A program made the position numbers and the translations under genes. A stretch of DNA of 64,000 nucleotides from Orthonyx spaldingii (taxonomy: Eukaryota > Chordata > Aves > Passeriformes > Orthonychidae), in contig VZTJ01004374.1 of the NCBI GenBank assembly GCA_013397795.1, positions 319,227-383,226 of the forward strand, in the 5' to 3' direction. The stretch's first letter is position 1. The number at the start of each line of letters is the position of its first letter. Positions 1 through 10,600 of the stretch are shown piece after piece. The notes under the pieces were generated by a model, which was given only the letters and a program-made list of their open reading frames with translations, searched no databases and had not been told where the DNA came from.

Positions 1-1039
1 ATTAAAACACTTTCCTCTTGCATTTTCCTGCAAGTGTCCGCTCAGCACAACCTTGTGCTTCCAGGGTCTGGCTGGAGATACACAGGGAAATATGAGAGGC
101 CAAAAAGTCTCCCAAGAACTGTCTAATTTGGCATCAAAATGTTGACAGTATTTAAACAAACCCTTGCTCAAAGCCTCCTGAGAAGAATTTGTTTTCAATA
201 CTGCAGTGAAAACTGGCAGTTCTTGGATGAGAGGCAGGTGGAAGTTCAATGGACGTGTGTGGCTGGTCCTAAGTTCTCCTGCCTCAGATTGGGAAGTCTC
301 TACCTCTGTTGGCAGCCGGGTTCCTGAGAGCTGATGGATGTGTGCAGGGCATTGACCACACAGGCATAGGGGTGCACACACTGTTCAAGTGCCAGTAAAA
401 GGTGCCTGCATTTTATTTATTCAAGCTGAACCACAGCTCTGGGCAGATGACAAAGTGGCTCTTCCTGTCCCCTTAAATACGGCCACAAATTAGGATTTAA
501 CGTTAAGAACAGATCAAAAAGTTCGCTGACTCGTGTGTCTGCACATGACACCCTTGAAGAAACGTCCCCAGGCTCCCAGCTCGCCCAGCCCTCTGCGAGG
601 AGGCAGCAGTGCCTTTCTGGGGGCTGTACAGTCATGGCTATTCCTTGTGCACGGGCCACACAATGACATAACACCAACAAACACACCAAAAGCAAAAAAC
701 GGAGAGAGGAAGGCAAACAAGCCTTCTTAACAAAACCACAATAATCTGCTAAGGCAAGGCTCTTTGTGATGCGCTGTTTGAAAGCAGGTGGTCATTGAGC
801 TGTCGTTACCAGCCTCCATCATCTGAGGGCACCCTAGCCTTTGATGCTGGCTGCAGTTAGCTGCGGGAGAGGTGCGGCACCACCCCTGGTCTTGGCAAGG
901 TTGCCTTTCACTGCGGTGCCGTCTTCCCTCCAAGCCTCCAGGTCAATGCTGCTGGGACTTGCTTCTTTACTGATGGCAGGAGCACATGCTGTGCTCGCAG
1001 ATCACCAGCCTTATTGGTGTGCTGGGGATTGGAGGTGAA
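1..1039. other. Non-coding stretch, no gene seen
   Basis: All open frames here are shorter than about 100 codons, overlap each other on both strands and resemble no protein family I know. No recognisable interspersed repeat or simple repeat stands out. I see nothing else in it. Confidence 0.6.
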
Positions 1040-1185
1040 TTGCCTAAAGCAGGGATGCACTAGCATGCCAACACTGCTATTGATTAATGCTAATTATAAT
1101 TTAACTTAACCTCCAATTAGTTTTAATCAATTGTCACATTCTCCCTGAGTATGATTGTGAGGATGATATACAGTAAGGAGGATAA
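1040..1185. promoter_or_regulatory. Homeodomain-site-dense block, candidate enhancer core
   Basis: Between 1081 and 1135 there is an unusual pile-up of TAAT/ATTA cores: ATTAAT near 1083, TAATTATAAT at 1091-1100, CAATTAG at 1114-1120 and TTTTAATCAATTG from 1121. The density exceeds the surrounding sequence, and the block has no homopolymer run. Homeodomain proteins of the LHX, DLX, MSX and HOX classes bind TAATTA-type sites. That this is a real enhancer is inference from composition; an AT-rich chance cluster is the alternative. Confidence 0.3.
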
Positions 1186-2912
1186 TTGTCTTGAGGTTTT
1201 CCTTGCTTGCCAGATGACTATTTTCTCTCCCTTTCTTTTGCTTTTAAGGGAACTGGCTGAATAATTTATTTGCCAAATTTAGTTGCTACTGCTGCTGCTG
1301 CTTCTTGTCCCTTGGAACTATCTGTAAGCATAGTTTGAGTCTGATGCAGAATTTCTCATCACAGAATATTGGTTCTTGGTCTGTACAATGCTTTACAGCC
1401 ACTTGATCCTGAAAAATCAAGCAGGGTGGTTTCACTTTAATCAGGCATGTGGTGGAGTCTCATGGCCCTGGCCCCCCTGTTGCTGTCAGTCATAACTCTG
1501 GGGATCCAGTTTTGCCTGAATTTTCCATGACTGTTTCTTTAAAAAGTGGTCACCGTAATGTTTCTGTCACCCAGAGTGTTTCCCTTCAGAAGGGGAAAGT
1601 GGGGAGAAAGAGCAGTTACATCTGTTCATCTGGATCATCATCTCTGGGTCTTCAGCTCAGGCTCTAGCAATAAGCAAATGCCAACCCAACTTCTTCTCCC
1701 AAAGGGCCAGCTCCTCTCTGTTACAGCACCAGCCCTCTTAACACTCTTCTGTGTGCTCTTCCCACTGAAGCTGGAGAGACTGGTTTTGTCTGAATATGGC
1801 CATGACAGCCTGGCCTTTCCATGTTGCATTTGAATGGATGGTCACAGAATATAATCAGAGGTGCTTGTCCAATGCTAATAATAACTCTGTCTGTCCAAGA
1901 GAATTACAAAAAAAGTATCAATTCATTAATCACCCCCACTGGTTTTGTGTACATTACTGATGAAACATCAGGCAGTGTTCCCTGAAGGTCAATAAACTGG
2001 GGCAGTTATCCAAAATTACCTTCTGAGATCTCTCTGAAAGCTAAGGGAAAAGTGAGCAGAGCACAGTCCCATCTATTCTTGCCGAGGATCAAAAGCAACT
2101 CAACAATACCTCAGGGCATCAAAGACAGCTGATAGATCTTACAATAACATCTTGGAGCCCTGATATTCATCTGTAACCTGGACTGCCCGTGCAGTGCAGT
2201 CTCTGTGCTCTACTCTGTCTGTACCCAGACCGACACGGGTCAGGAAAGGCTGAAACAGTCAGGCACTCGGGGAATTCGCTTCCCTTCAGAACTTTCTCAT
2301 TAGCCATGCCCACACCTGAAGAACAGAAACAACACAGCCCCATCGCCAGCATCCAGCAATAGCTTGTTTGGGCACCTTCTCTGCACCTTCCAGAGATATC
2401 TTCCACCCCCCCAGTGACAGCTTCAGGTGGGGCAGTTCCTTTCCCCCAGCCCTGCCACCAGGTATCTGCGACACTGATCAAAAGCCACCGTGGACAATGC
2501 AGGTTCATTTCAGCTGGTGGGCAGGTCATGTGCTTCCCACCAGTGCTACTACCCATCTCTGAGCCTCTGCCGTGACCTGAAGCAAGGCAGTGGCAGTGTG
2601 GGAAGGTGGATGTGGCCATGGCCCCTCTGCTGTCTGCTGGCAAGACTCTCCCCATGGGCACTTGGCCTCCAGAGCATTTCGTCCCTTCCATTCCCTGCAG
2701 AAGACAGGAAAAGCCTCATTGCTGGAGTATTCAGAACCTCCCTTGCAATAGAAATCAGAAGGAACTCAGGTACTTTGTAGGAAACATACAGTTCATCCAA
2801 GGATTATGTCCTGACTTGTTAAATTTTTTTAGTTTTATTTTAGAAAATAAAAGGTCAGCTGATGTGTACAACTGAGCTCTTCTTCCTCCCACCAAGCTCA
2901 TTCTGTCAAGTT

Positions 2913-2932
2913 ATGGGCTCACATGGGCTCAC
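2913..2932. repeat. Two-copy 10-bp tandem repeat
   Basis: The unit ATGGGCTCAC occurs twice head to tail (2913-2922 and 2923-2932), followed by a further ATG. A replication-slippage duplication is the simplest explanation. Confidence 0.8.
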
Positions 2933-3563
2933 ATGTCCCAGGCAGATAGTTATGTCTTGGTTCAACGTTATTTTATTATAACCATTTAAGTTACAGAAGA
3001 ACTTCAGTGAAAAATAAAACTATGGTAAAGCAAATCCTTTGCTCCATGAAAGCGAAAGCTGACCCCTCGCTCGCCTTTGTGCATGGGCTGGATAACAAAC
3101 CCATTGTAAGATTAAAATGAAAAAAGAAGGAAAGCCAAAGCTTGTTTTGTTCGTATAAACATGGGACTTTCGATTTACTTTTCACAGAGCTTTGACTGGG
3201 CAGCAGAAGAAATGTGAGCTATCTCACAGTGTTCCCTTGGCATAACATGGTGCTTTCAGTCTCATTATTATTGCATTATATGTAGCACATCTGTTACTGG
3301 TCAGGAGCCAAACTATTTAATTCTATTAGATGCATCTATACAGCTAAGTGATAATCTACACCAGGTTTATGGAACAAGCACTTAATTCTTGGCAGGGAGC
3401 AGCTCAAGACTTGATACAAGAGCAACAGAATATATGCAGTGTAGTTGTAGATCAGTGTCAGAAACTGGCCAGAAATCATTTCTGCATTCTTCAGCATGCA
3501 GGCATTCCAGTGTGGGAAACTATTCATTCAATTTATTGTTCTAACATCTGTAAGTTATTGGGC

Positions 3564-3593
3564 GAGGGGGAGGGGAGAGGGAGAAGAGGAAAA
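3564..3593. repeat. GA-rich purine run
   Basis: Thirty consecutive purines on the plus strand, mostly G-rich blocks separated by single A residues. Low-complexity sequence with no evidence of function. Confidence 0.75.
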
Positions 3594-4123
3594 TGCTCAG
3601 AGGGAAAAACGTTTACCTAACAAAATACTAACTCTTTCAGGGGGTTTCATGTCAGCACTCTGTAAATAATAGGAGCCTTTTAATGCACATATGGTAGTAT
3701 TTACTCTGTGGAGAGGTACACAGAATCCTGTCTTGCTCAGAAAATTTTGTGCCCCGATGCTGCTCAGTTGTATAGTTTTTGCTGAACATATTTTATCTTA
3801 ATCCATCTTTTATCTTGCTGAACACAACTACCAAAAGCAAAGTCACGTTGCATTGCCTCTGCTCACAAGCACCCCTAGAGCAGGCTGAACATCAGGATAT
3901 GGGGTGGAAAGAAAGAGCTCAAGTCCTTTGCTCTGCTCCCCTTGCAGGGCTCAATGCAGCTCCAACATTTGCTGGCTGGCAGCTTGGATCCTGGTACTTT
4001 TCCCCTCCCCTCTCTGCAAGACCCTTCCAAACTTTGAGAGGAAGAAGCCCCAAGCCATGTGTCCTTCTCAGAAACAAGTAAACATGGTTTTAACCCATTT
4101 TGGAGGGGAGGAGGAAGGGCACT

Positions 4124-4185
4124 GGGAGGTGATGACTTGCTCCGGGTTGCACAGGATGTCTGCAGTAGAGCTGGAACAGGGGCCA
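4124..4185 (+). mobile_element. MIR-like SINE fragment (ancient)
   Basis: The stretch GGTGATGACTTGCTC followed by a GTTGCACAG and GTAGAGCTGGAAC pattern follows the order of the MIR core (AAGTGACTTGCCC, AGGTCACACAG, GCAGAGCTGGGA) as I remember it. It is diverged at many positions and only the core region is recognisable. MIR elements are old amniote tRNA-derived SINEs and exist at low copy in birds. A repeat-library alignment would settle it; chance similarity is possible. Confidence 0.4.
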
Positions 4186-4267
4186 ACTCTGAACTGTCAA
4201 CAGTTCCTCTACCTTTATCCACCAGACCATCCTTCCTTCCTCTATGCTGAAGAGTTGAAACAATTCT

Positions 4268-4345
4268 GAAAAGGAAAAAAAAAAAAAAGAAGAAAAGGGG
4301 AAAAAAAGGAACAAAAACCCAGAAAGAAGCAAAAGAAAGAGAGAG
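4268..4345. repeat. A-rich low-complexity tract
   Basis: An uninterrupted purine run covers 4268-4311, including a stretch of 14 A residues, followed by AAAG-rich sequence to about 4345. The long minus-strand open frame at 3875-4414 exists only because this tract reads as phenylalanine and leucine codons, so it is not evidence of a gene. Confidence 0.85.
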
Positions 4346-4583
4346 TCTCCACCTGCAGACATTTCTGACCTTCCGCTGACAGGGCTTTTCTTTTCCTTTC
4401 CTCCTTCCCCCCATCCATTTTTTGGTCTCAGTGGAAATAATTGGATCTATTTCTCAAGGAAGTGATGTCAGGAGACCTGGGTGTTCCAGGAATAGTTATT
4501 TCCATATGATTTGAGCAGGTTCTTACATACTGTGACATGCACATTGTAATTTAAACAGATCTGGTTCTTCGGACTGAAGGCCA

Positions 4584-4734
4584 TTTATAAGAGTCTCCAG
4601 CTGGAGAGGAATTCATTTACTCATGGCCTTTGGGGAGCAGCAGCATCCTTAACTCTCTGCTGTCTCCTCCAACACCTGGTGTCTGAAATTTCCCTGGACT
4701 GTCTTATCCTGAATCTGACGCTACCCAGGTAAGA
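4584..4734 (+). promoter_or_regulatory. TATA-like box followed by a consensus splice donor (speculative first exon)
   Basis: TTTATAAGAG at about 4584-4593 resembles a TATA box. About 110 bp past the start site it would predict (near 4615) lies CAG|GTAAGA, with GT at 4729-4730, a near-perfect U1-complementary donor. The interval has stop codons after a short ATG frame at 4623, so any transcript would have a non-coding first exon. Both motifs are short and occur by chance in a window this long. The pairing is suggestive only. Confidence 0.15.
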
Positions 4735-7700
4735 ACACTTATTGATTTCAGAAGTCCTACTCTGTTGTGGGTGAAGGTGGCTGAGCTCCACTGCACATTG
4801 CAGGCAGCAGGCTGGTAATACCAGCAAAATCATTCCTGGTCATCACTGGTGGTACTTGAGTTCTTACAAGGAAAAACCCAGCCCTTGCACCTGGATTTAC
4901 AAACTGAATTCAGGAGGATAAAAGGAAGGCTCTGAATCAAGGCAAAAGGCTGTAATGCTGTACTATATTTAGTGTGATCTTTGGGGACAAGTGCTGCATT
5001 TATTTTTCCCATGGAGCAGTACACCATCTAATGCAGTCAGGTTCTGGTTCAGGACAGATGTCTGACATACTATAGTGCCAAAATAATATCATTAAATACC
5101 AGTAATAACATCATGAGGTAATAAATAGTAATAAAACCTTGGAGGGAGGCCAAGTAGAAGGGTCTTCAAAGGCTGTGCTGCCCCCTGCTACTCTTAATCC
5201 TGAATTGTACATGGTCTTGAACCCTAAGTGAAGTGGAGAGGTGTCAAAGAAACAAGGCTCTTGCTTAGTGTGTGGTCACAGCACCTGGGGATGGGATGAG
5301 GAAGGAGAAAGGTCTATGCCTTGCTGAGCTCCTACACCTTCCCCTCCTGTCCAGTACAAGGCCCTTTTGACCATCCAGAGCAGTGTCAGGTCTTGTCACC
5401 GGTTTGGGGGCTTTCAGAAGTCGTTTTAAAACCATCTCATAGTTCAGCATTATACTTGCATTTCCCAAGTGCTGCTCATGTCAGGGTGCCAAAAACAAAG
5501 CCAGTGTGACTGGCTGACGCTTATTAGTCTCAAACACAGCCCTGACCTGTCTTCTCCCTTTAGCTGAAGGCCTTGGACAGGGCCAGTCAGGAGGCACTGT
5601 TCACTGCTGACAACAGCAATTTGTACTGCATTTGTGAACACATCGACTTGTAAAAGTTAACTTCCCAGCACGCGGGTCTCTGTCCATTAAACAAATAACT
5701 CACACCCCCACATGGCCTGAAGAAATCCTTCAGGGGGCTGACTGAAGGAAGGAGTCATTGCTGGCTGAACCTCTGACTTCCAGCCAGGTTCTTCCGGGTG
5801 AGCTTTGCCATCTGTGGAGCAGGGAGCAGAACATACACATCCTTTGTATTGACCAGCCTGCTCCTGCTCTCTGAGTCACTGTGGGGACGGATTTGTGAGG
5901 ACTCCAGATACTTTCTTGAAAATGGGGAAATTAAAAAGACAAAATTCAAATGGTAAGAAAAGTCACATGTGATTTTTACTGTTTATTTGCCATTAGCTTT
6001 GATAATTGCTTGAATGCTGTACCTTGTGACAGTGTCCCCTGGAGTTACTGCTGCCCATGCTGAACACATATGCTGATATCCAGAGGTTTAGGGCAGCAGC
6101 TCTGGCATCACACAAACTAGCAGTAGAAGCAAAACCGATGTTCAAAACATTGAAGTCCTTGCCAGTTACTCCACCAGAATCACTCTGTGCTTTTCACGGC
6201 ACCATTTCTCTCCTTCCTGCTCACAGCTCTGCAGCTATACCAATGAAGCATCCTGGCGTTATGCTGCAAGCTGGGTTTTTGCAGTTAGCAACTTTAAACT
6301 TTCCAAAATAAAGGAATTTTTTTGAGCTGGTTTGTTGTTGTTTTTTTTTTTCCTGAGTTTTAGGTTGGGTTGGTTTTTGTCACTTTCATGAAACCTGGTG
6401 AGATGCTGTTGGCGTTGCTTACTAAAGTGGGGTGATTTCTGCAGGCTGGGAAAATCTTACATTTATTATAAAAAAAATATGCACTATGCCCTTGAAGCCT
6501 GTTCACCATTTTAAAACTACTGATGTGATGATGCCAGTTCCTGATGCTGGGTCTCAAAGAAAGGACTCTGACCCACCCTTCTGTGCAATCTTCCTTTTGC
6601 ATGTTATTTGCATATACATTTGATAGGCAACTGTTGTCCCTACAAAGTGCTGGCACAGAAAAAGTATTTTTGTCTACTATTTTCTTGCCACTGTCAGATC
6701 TTGCCGTGGTCCAGAGGAGAAGACCTGGGACATGATCTCAGAACACCATTGCAAAAAGATGAGTAACAGACATTTAATTTCAAGTGCTGTTCATTTTTTC
6801 TTGCTCTCTTCCCATGAGAGAGAAAATTATGTTGGTGGAATACCTCAATGGGAATAGTTTGCTGTGATTTAGGTTAAGCCTGGAAAATGGATGGGAGTTC
6901 TAAGATACAGGTATTTCACTTAGCAGAGCACACCATGATCCTGGAGCCATAGTTGGATGAAACTTTGGCTTTGGTGCTATCACAAATCAACCTTTGGAGA
7001 AGTAAGGTGTTTCTGTCATCCACTGTTGTCAGTTGCAACCCACTGGGACCATTTGTAGGAGTACAGTCAGCCCCTGTAAGAAACATTTATCTGTCCCTCT
7101 ACAAATAACAGGATTCAATTCCCCTCTATAAAATCAGCATGAGACTGTGTAGGAAGCACCAGTACAGGAAAAGCCCAGCAGAACAGTCCCTGGGGCTAGA
7201 GCAGATCTGCTGACAGTTCACACTGCTTGCTGCTAGTGATAGTTCATTGGTCATGGTGTTGGACAAGGTTTTGAGAGGATTGACTTCGTTTCCTCGTTTT
7301 CCATAATATTTCTGTGCCCTAATTCCCCACTTCTGAAAGCAAAGTTGGTAGGGGAATGCACATCCTTCTTGAATGTTGTGAGGTATATGGCCCTATAAAT
7401 CCCACACAGTTATAGACTCAGTCACACTGCACTGTTTTTAGAACCTACAAGTTCTCCACATGCAGTATAAAATAACCATTAAATCATCTGTAAGGAAGCC
7501 AACTTAACTGTAATTCTATAAGGCGTAGATTGAGGATATGTAGCGAACAGAACTGGTTAGAAAATGTGGGGAAACGTTCAAGGGAGAATTAAAAATAACC
7601 TTTGCATTTATTTTTTTCCAAATTTACTTGTTTGCTTTTAGTTAAATGAACTTTTCCTTCCTCCTTTAAGCAGCCTTAATTGTCTCCTTCTTTTACCTTT

Positions 7701-7952
7701 CTCGTTTTTTCATTAGAAAGAGTGAAGAAAGGAAAGAAGGGGATGAAAACCAATAGGGAAGAGTGAAAACCTGAAAATCTTCAAACCTTGCTGGTTATTT
7801 TTTTGAGATCATTGGACTGGGGGTTTTTTGTGTTTGCTTGTTTCAAAAATGAATATTTAAGTAAATGCCAGAAAATTCTGTTTCATTAAATGGGTTGTTT
7901 GTCACTGGAGAATATGGCTGAAGAGGCCAAGGCCTGGTCTTCTCCACTGCAG
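4735..7952. other. Non-coding stretch, no gene seen
   Basis: Open frames are all below about 100 codons. A poly-T run sits at about 6339-6350. No recognisable repeat family apart from a very weak minus-strand MIR-like resemblance near 5797-5830, which I do not call. Nothing else seen. Confidence 0.55.
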
Positions 7953-8020
7953 TTGGGGAAACTGAAGTGGAACACCAGAGTGATGACCCTGAGGCCACAT
8001 GGTAGGAGTCAGTGTCAGAA
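7953..8020 (+). mobile_element. MIR-like SINE fragment (ancient)
   Basis: Begins with TGGGGAAACTGAAG, which matches the MIR motif GGGGAAACTGAGG. It continues with GTGATGACCCTGAGGCCACA and GGTAGGAGTCAGTGTCAG, in the order of the MIR core (GTGACTTGCCCAAGGTCACA, then AGTCAGTGGCAG). Several substitutions and small gaps indicate an old copy. This is the best of the MIR-like matches in the window. Family consensus is from memory. Confidence 0.5.
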
Positions 8021-8255
8021 AATATATTTATACCAGAGAAATCCCTGGTTCCTCTCCCAGGTCTGGACCATCGCTGCTCACAAGGCAGCTATTTGAGATC
8101 TTCTGCTGCAACACAACCACACTGTGCACAAGGAAAGCCTAGAGGGCTTCCCTCCCTCCCTCCTCACAAAAAATATGCCCTTACATCTCAAGATTGCTTT
8201 CTAGACCCATTTCTGCATCAGTGTGGTGAGGGAGCACCCCATCCTAGGTCTTGGT

Positions 8256-8345
8256 GATGGGTATGGCAGGCAGGATGCTGGTGCTGGGGGCAGGTGGCAG
8301 GTGGGGGGACAGGGGACCGGTGTGGGGCACAGCCAGGAACGTGGC
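8256..8345 (+). repeat. G-rich low-complexity segment with G-quadruplex potential
   Basis: G runs occur at 8286-8290 (5), 8303-8308 (6), 8312-8315 (4) and 8324-8327 (4), with GGTGGCAGGT-like repetition between the first two. The run spacing would allow a G-quadruplex with one or two long loops. It borders the enhancer-like block that starts at about 8361. Confidence 0.5.
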
Positions 8346-8360
8346 GAAGGACTGTGCACA

Positions 8361-8830
8361 TAGATCTACAGATGCCTGAATTAATTGCCTGCTGTTTACA
8401 GCTTGGGTTTATTGCTCAGCTTTTAATTAACTGTTTCCGGATTTAATCTCACAAATGTTCTGTCTTCGTCCTTGTTTAATCCGGCAGTCTAATGGCAGGC
8501 TGATTTATGCAGATCAATACTGTTTACAAACATGAAAGCCGCCAGTCGCTGTTTGAACTTTAGGCGTGATGGCATTGGTTATCAATAGCTGAAGCAGCCT
8601 CAGCAGGTGGCGTGTCAATATGCAGCCAGTCAATAGGCACAGAGCGGCCAAGATTAAAACTTTTTTTAGCAGGAGTGGGAGGGAGATGCCTAAACTCCTC
8701 ATCATATTCATATATGGAGGATTTACTACCCGCTCCCACCCCTGCTTTCTTTTATTCGTTTGCAGCCGTCCAAATGCAGCGCTAATGAGAATAATCAGGT
8801 TATTTGAGAACATAGGTGGTGGTGGGGAAA
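8361..8830. promoter_or_regulatory. Candidate developmental enhancer (forkhead, TAATCC and ONECUT-like sites)
   Basis: About 470 bp free of simple repeats, with a high density of recognisable binding words. AATTAATTG is at 8379-8387 and TTTTAATTAA at 8421-8430. Perfect forkhead words TGTTTAC occur at 8393-8399 and 8521-8527. A TAATCC word (OTX/PITX/GSC type) is at 8477-8482 and ATCAATA (ONECUT type) at 8581-8587. Several CpGs are kept, for example around 8540-8570 and 8640-8650. Short overlapping open frames on both strands (8514-8846 minus, 8620-8919 plus) show no domain and are probably incidental. That it is a conserved enhancer is inferred from composition; no alignment was made. Confidence 0.4.
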
Positions 8831-9599
8831 ATAACTGTTCCCACAATCTGCTTCAGGCTCTCACTCTCCCTGAGCTGGCTCACCTGCAAAGGTGTTTCCC
8901 CTCTATTAAACTATTTTAAGTAGCAGCAAGGGAGACCTGGCTTGGTCTCTGCACCTAGTTTACCACTGATTTAAATGGACATTACTGAAGCTATTGGATT
9001 ATATTTACAACTTACTCTATTGACTTCAGTAGTCATGGAAGAACCATTCAGCAAATGATTCCCTGAAAGCAAAGAATAAAAACCCAATGGCTGGCAATTT
9101 TTGGTGAGGGGATGCATGGAGAGAGCAGCTCTTGATGTGAACCTGCTTCTGCAGCCTTGTATCTCTTTGGACCTGTTCTTCTGCTTGTACCTCAGGCAGC
9201 TGTTGGCATGATTGTGAAGGGAAAAATGTGTTTTCCAGCTGAGTTGCACAGGTTTGAATAGCACAGAGTCTGAACCCTTCAGGGACTGACACATGCTTAT
9301 TTTGTTGCTCTCATCTCTGTTAAAGTCAGTGGCCCTGTTTTTAATAGGCCAGGCTAATCATGTGCAAACCTCTGAAAAAGCAGAGCTGAAGTTACTCAGT
9401 CACTAGTCAGGGCTAACAAAAGCTTTCTTTGGGGACAGTTATAGGCCTAAACATGGAACATAGAGCCTCAACCTGATTTTATCTGATACCTTAACCTACT
9501 AAGACAAGTGAGACCGGGCTTGCCTGTGCCTACTCTTTATTTGTGCAGTACTCCCAACACCAGCTGCATTCAGGGGCCAAGGCCCTGCTGTGGCGGGGA
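8831..9599. other. Non-coding stretch, no gene seen
   Basis: Short overlapping open frames only (longest 107 codons, minus strand, 8971-9294), with no recognisable domain. No repeat identified. Confidence 0.55.
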
Positions 9600-9800
9600 T
9601 GGTACAAGTAAAGCTAATTGCATGTTTGCTATAAACACAGCTCTTACACAGTTCTTACACCTTTCATAAGTACATTTCTAATAATCAGCAGACAATAGCA
9701 CAGGCAAGCCAGAAGCATAACACAAAGCATAAGAATAAATTGCCTTTAATTACAAGGAGAATCTAATTAAGCCTGATTTTCTTAGACCAGTGTTAGACTG
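9600..9800. promoter_or_regulatory. AT-rich candidate enhancer block
   Basis: Contains GCTAATTGCATG near 9613, TAATAATCAG near 9680, TTTAATTACAAG near 9747 and TCTAATTAAGCC near 9763, in sequence without homopolymers. An imperfect duplication of a CTTACACAG/CTTACACC word lies near 9643-9662. Composition resembles the other homeodomain-rich blocks of the window; functional status is inferred. Confidence 0.25.
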
Positions 9801-10214
9801 GAAGTAACTTCATACACATTAATAGAGTTGTTACAAACGTGATCCGTGGTATAATGACAATGACTACTCAGGGGTGGATTGTCAGATTGATGCATGGCAT
9901 GACATGAACACCATCCCCTAATTTCAAAGGTGCAGAGTAGATAATTTCTATGCAGAACACAAGGGCTCCAATCCTCTCGTTACCTTTGTGACTTGGCTTT
10001 ATGCTTGTGGCCATTTGCAGCATTTTCCAGCATTTTCCAGTCTGTTTGTTCTAATATTCATTGTCAATTAAGTAGCCAGGAACAAGCCTCTTGGGTCAAC
10101 AGCTGCAGTGTTTGCAGTGGGGTCCGGTAGCTTCCTCGGATCGAATGCCCTCCCCAGCCTCCCAGGAGGGTATTTTATTCTCTGGGTTCAGAGGCAATAC
10201 CATCATGGTTTAAT
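9801..10214. other. Non-coding stretch; small tandem repeat at 10021-10040
   Basis: No gene or repeat family recognised. CATTTTCCAG occurs twice head to tail at 10021-10040. Otherwise nothing seen. Confidence 0.5.
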
Positions 10215-10600
10215 TTTGACTCTTCCCAAATGATTCACAAAAGGGGGAAAATAGGACATCAGGAAGTGGGAACTGTGGGGGCATTGTGGGAATGCCGGGC
10301 CAGCATCAGGCTTTGCAGAACCAAGCTGGATTTCAAAGTGACGCACCCTTGTATACAGGCGGGCTGGTTAGAAGCTGCTGATCTGTTCTCTAGCAACTTG
10401 TGGCACACCGCAGGCTTTGTAAGGCTGGCAAAGTCGGAGCAGCTAATCAATTCTGCTTTATTCTCCTCACCACAGACCTTCGCCTGCAAAGCACAGCGCC
10501 GGTTTTAATAGTGACATCTTGAGCGCCTTTCAGAGTCTGCTTGAAAGCAAATATAGGCCTTTTAATAGGTTATTTTAATGCATTAAACTATGGAGAGGAG
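10215..10600. promoter_or_regulatory. Candidate enhancer block with a palindromic TTAATGCATTAA
   Basis: A block with retained CpGs (10290-10345, 10395-10440 and 10480-10530) and few low-complexity runs. TTAATGCATTAA at 10575-10586 is a perfect 12-bp palindrome made of two homeodomain or POU-type half sites, and GCTAATCAATTC sits near 10442. Open frames on both strands here (92 and 76 codons) have no domain. Regulatory role is inferred from composition. Confidence 0.35.

Larger units (their letters stand above)
1186..4123. other. Non-coding stretch, no gene seen
   Basis: Only overlapping short open frames occur. The longest, a 174-codon minus-strand frame at 2167-2691, lies in a locally GC-richer patch, has no recognisable domain and is matched by open frames on the opposite strand. 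The stretch contains a small tandem duplication near 2913 and a purine run near 3564, listed separately. Otherwise I see nothing in it. Confidence 0.55.

Noticed and set aside
2167..2691. 174-codon minus-strand frame
   Set aside because: Locally GC-richer DNA; no domain and many overlapping frames.
3875..4414. 179-codon minus-strand frame with a poly-Phe stretch resembling a membrane segment
   Set aside because: The hydrophobic stretch is the translation of an A-rich low-complexity tract.
5177..5190. CTCF-like TGCCCCCTGCTACT
   Set aside because: Two or more mismatches to the core; too weak.
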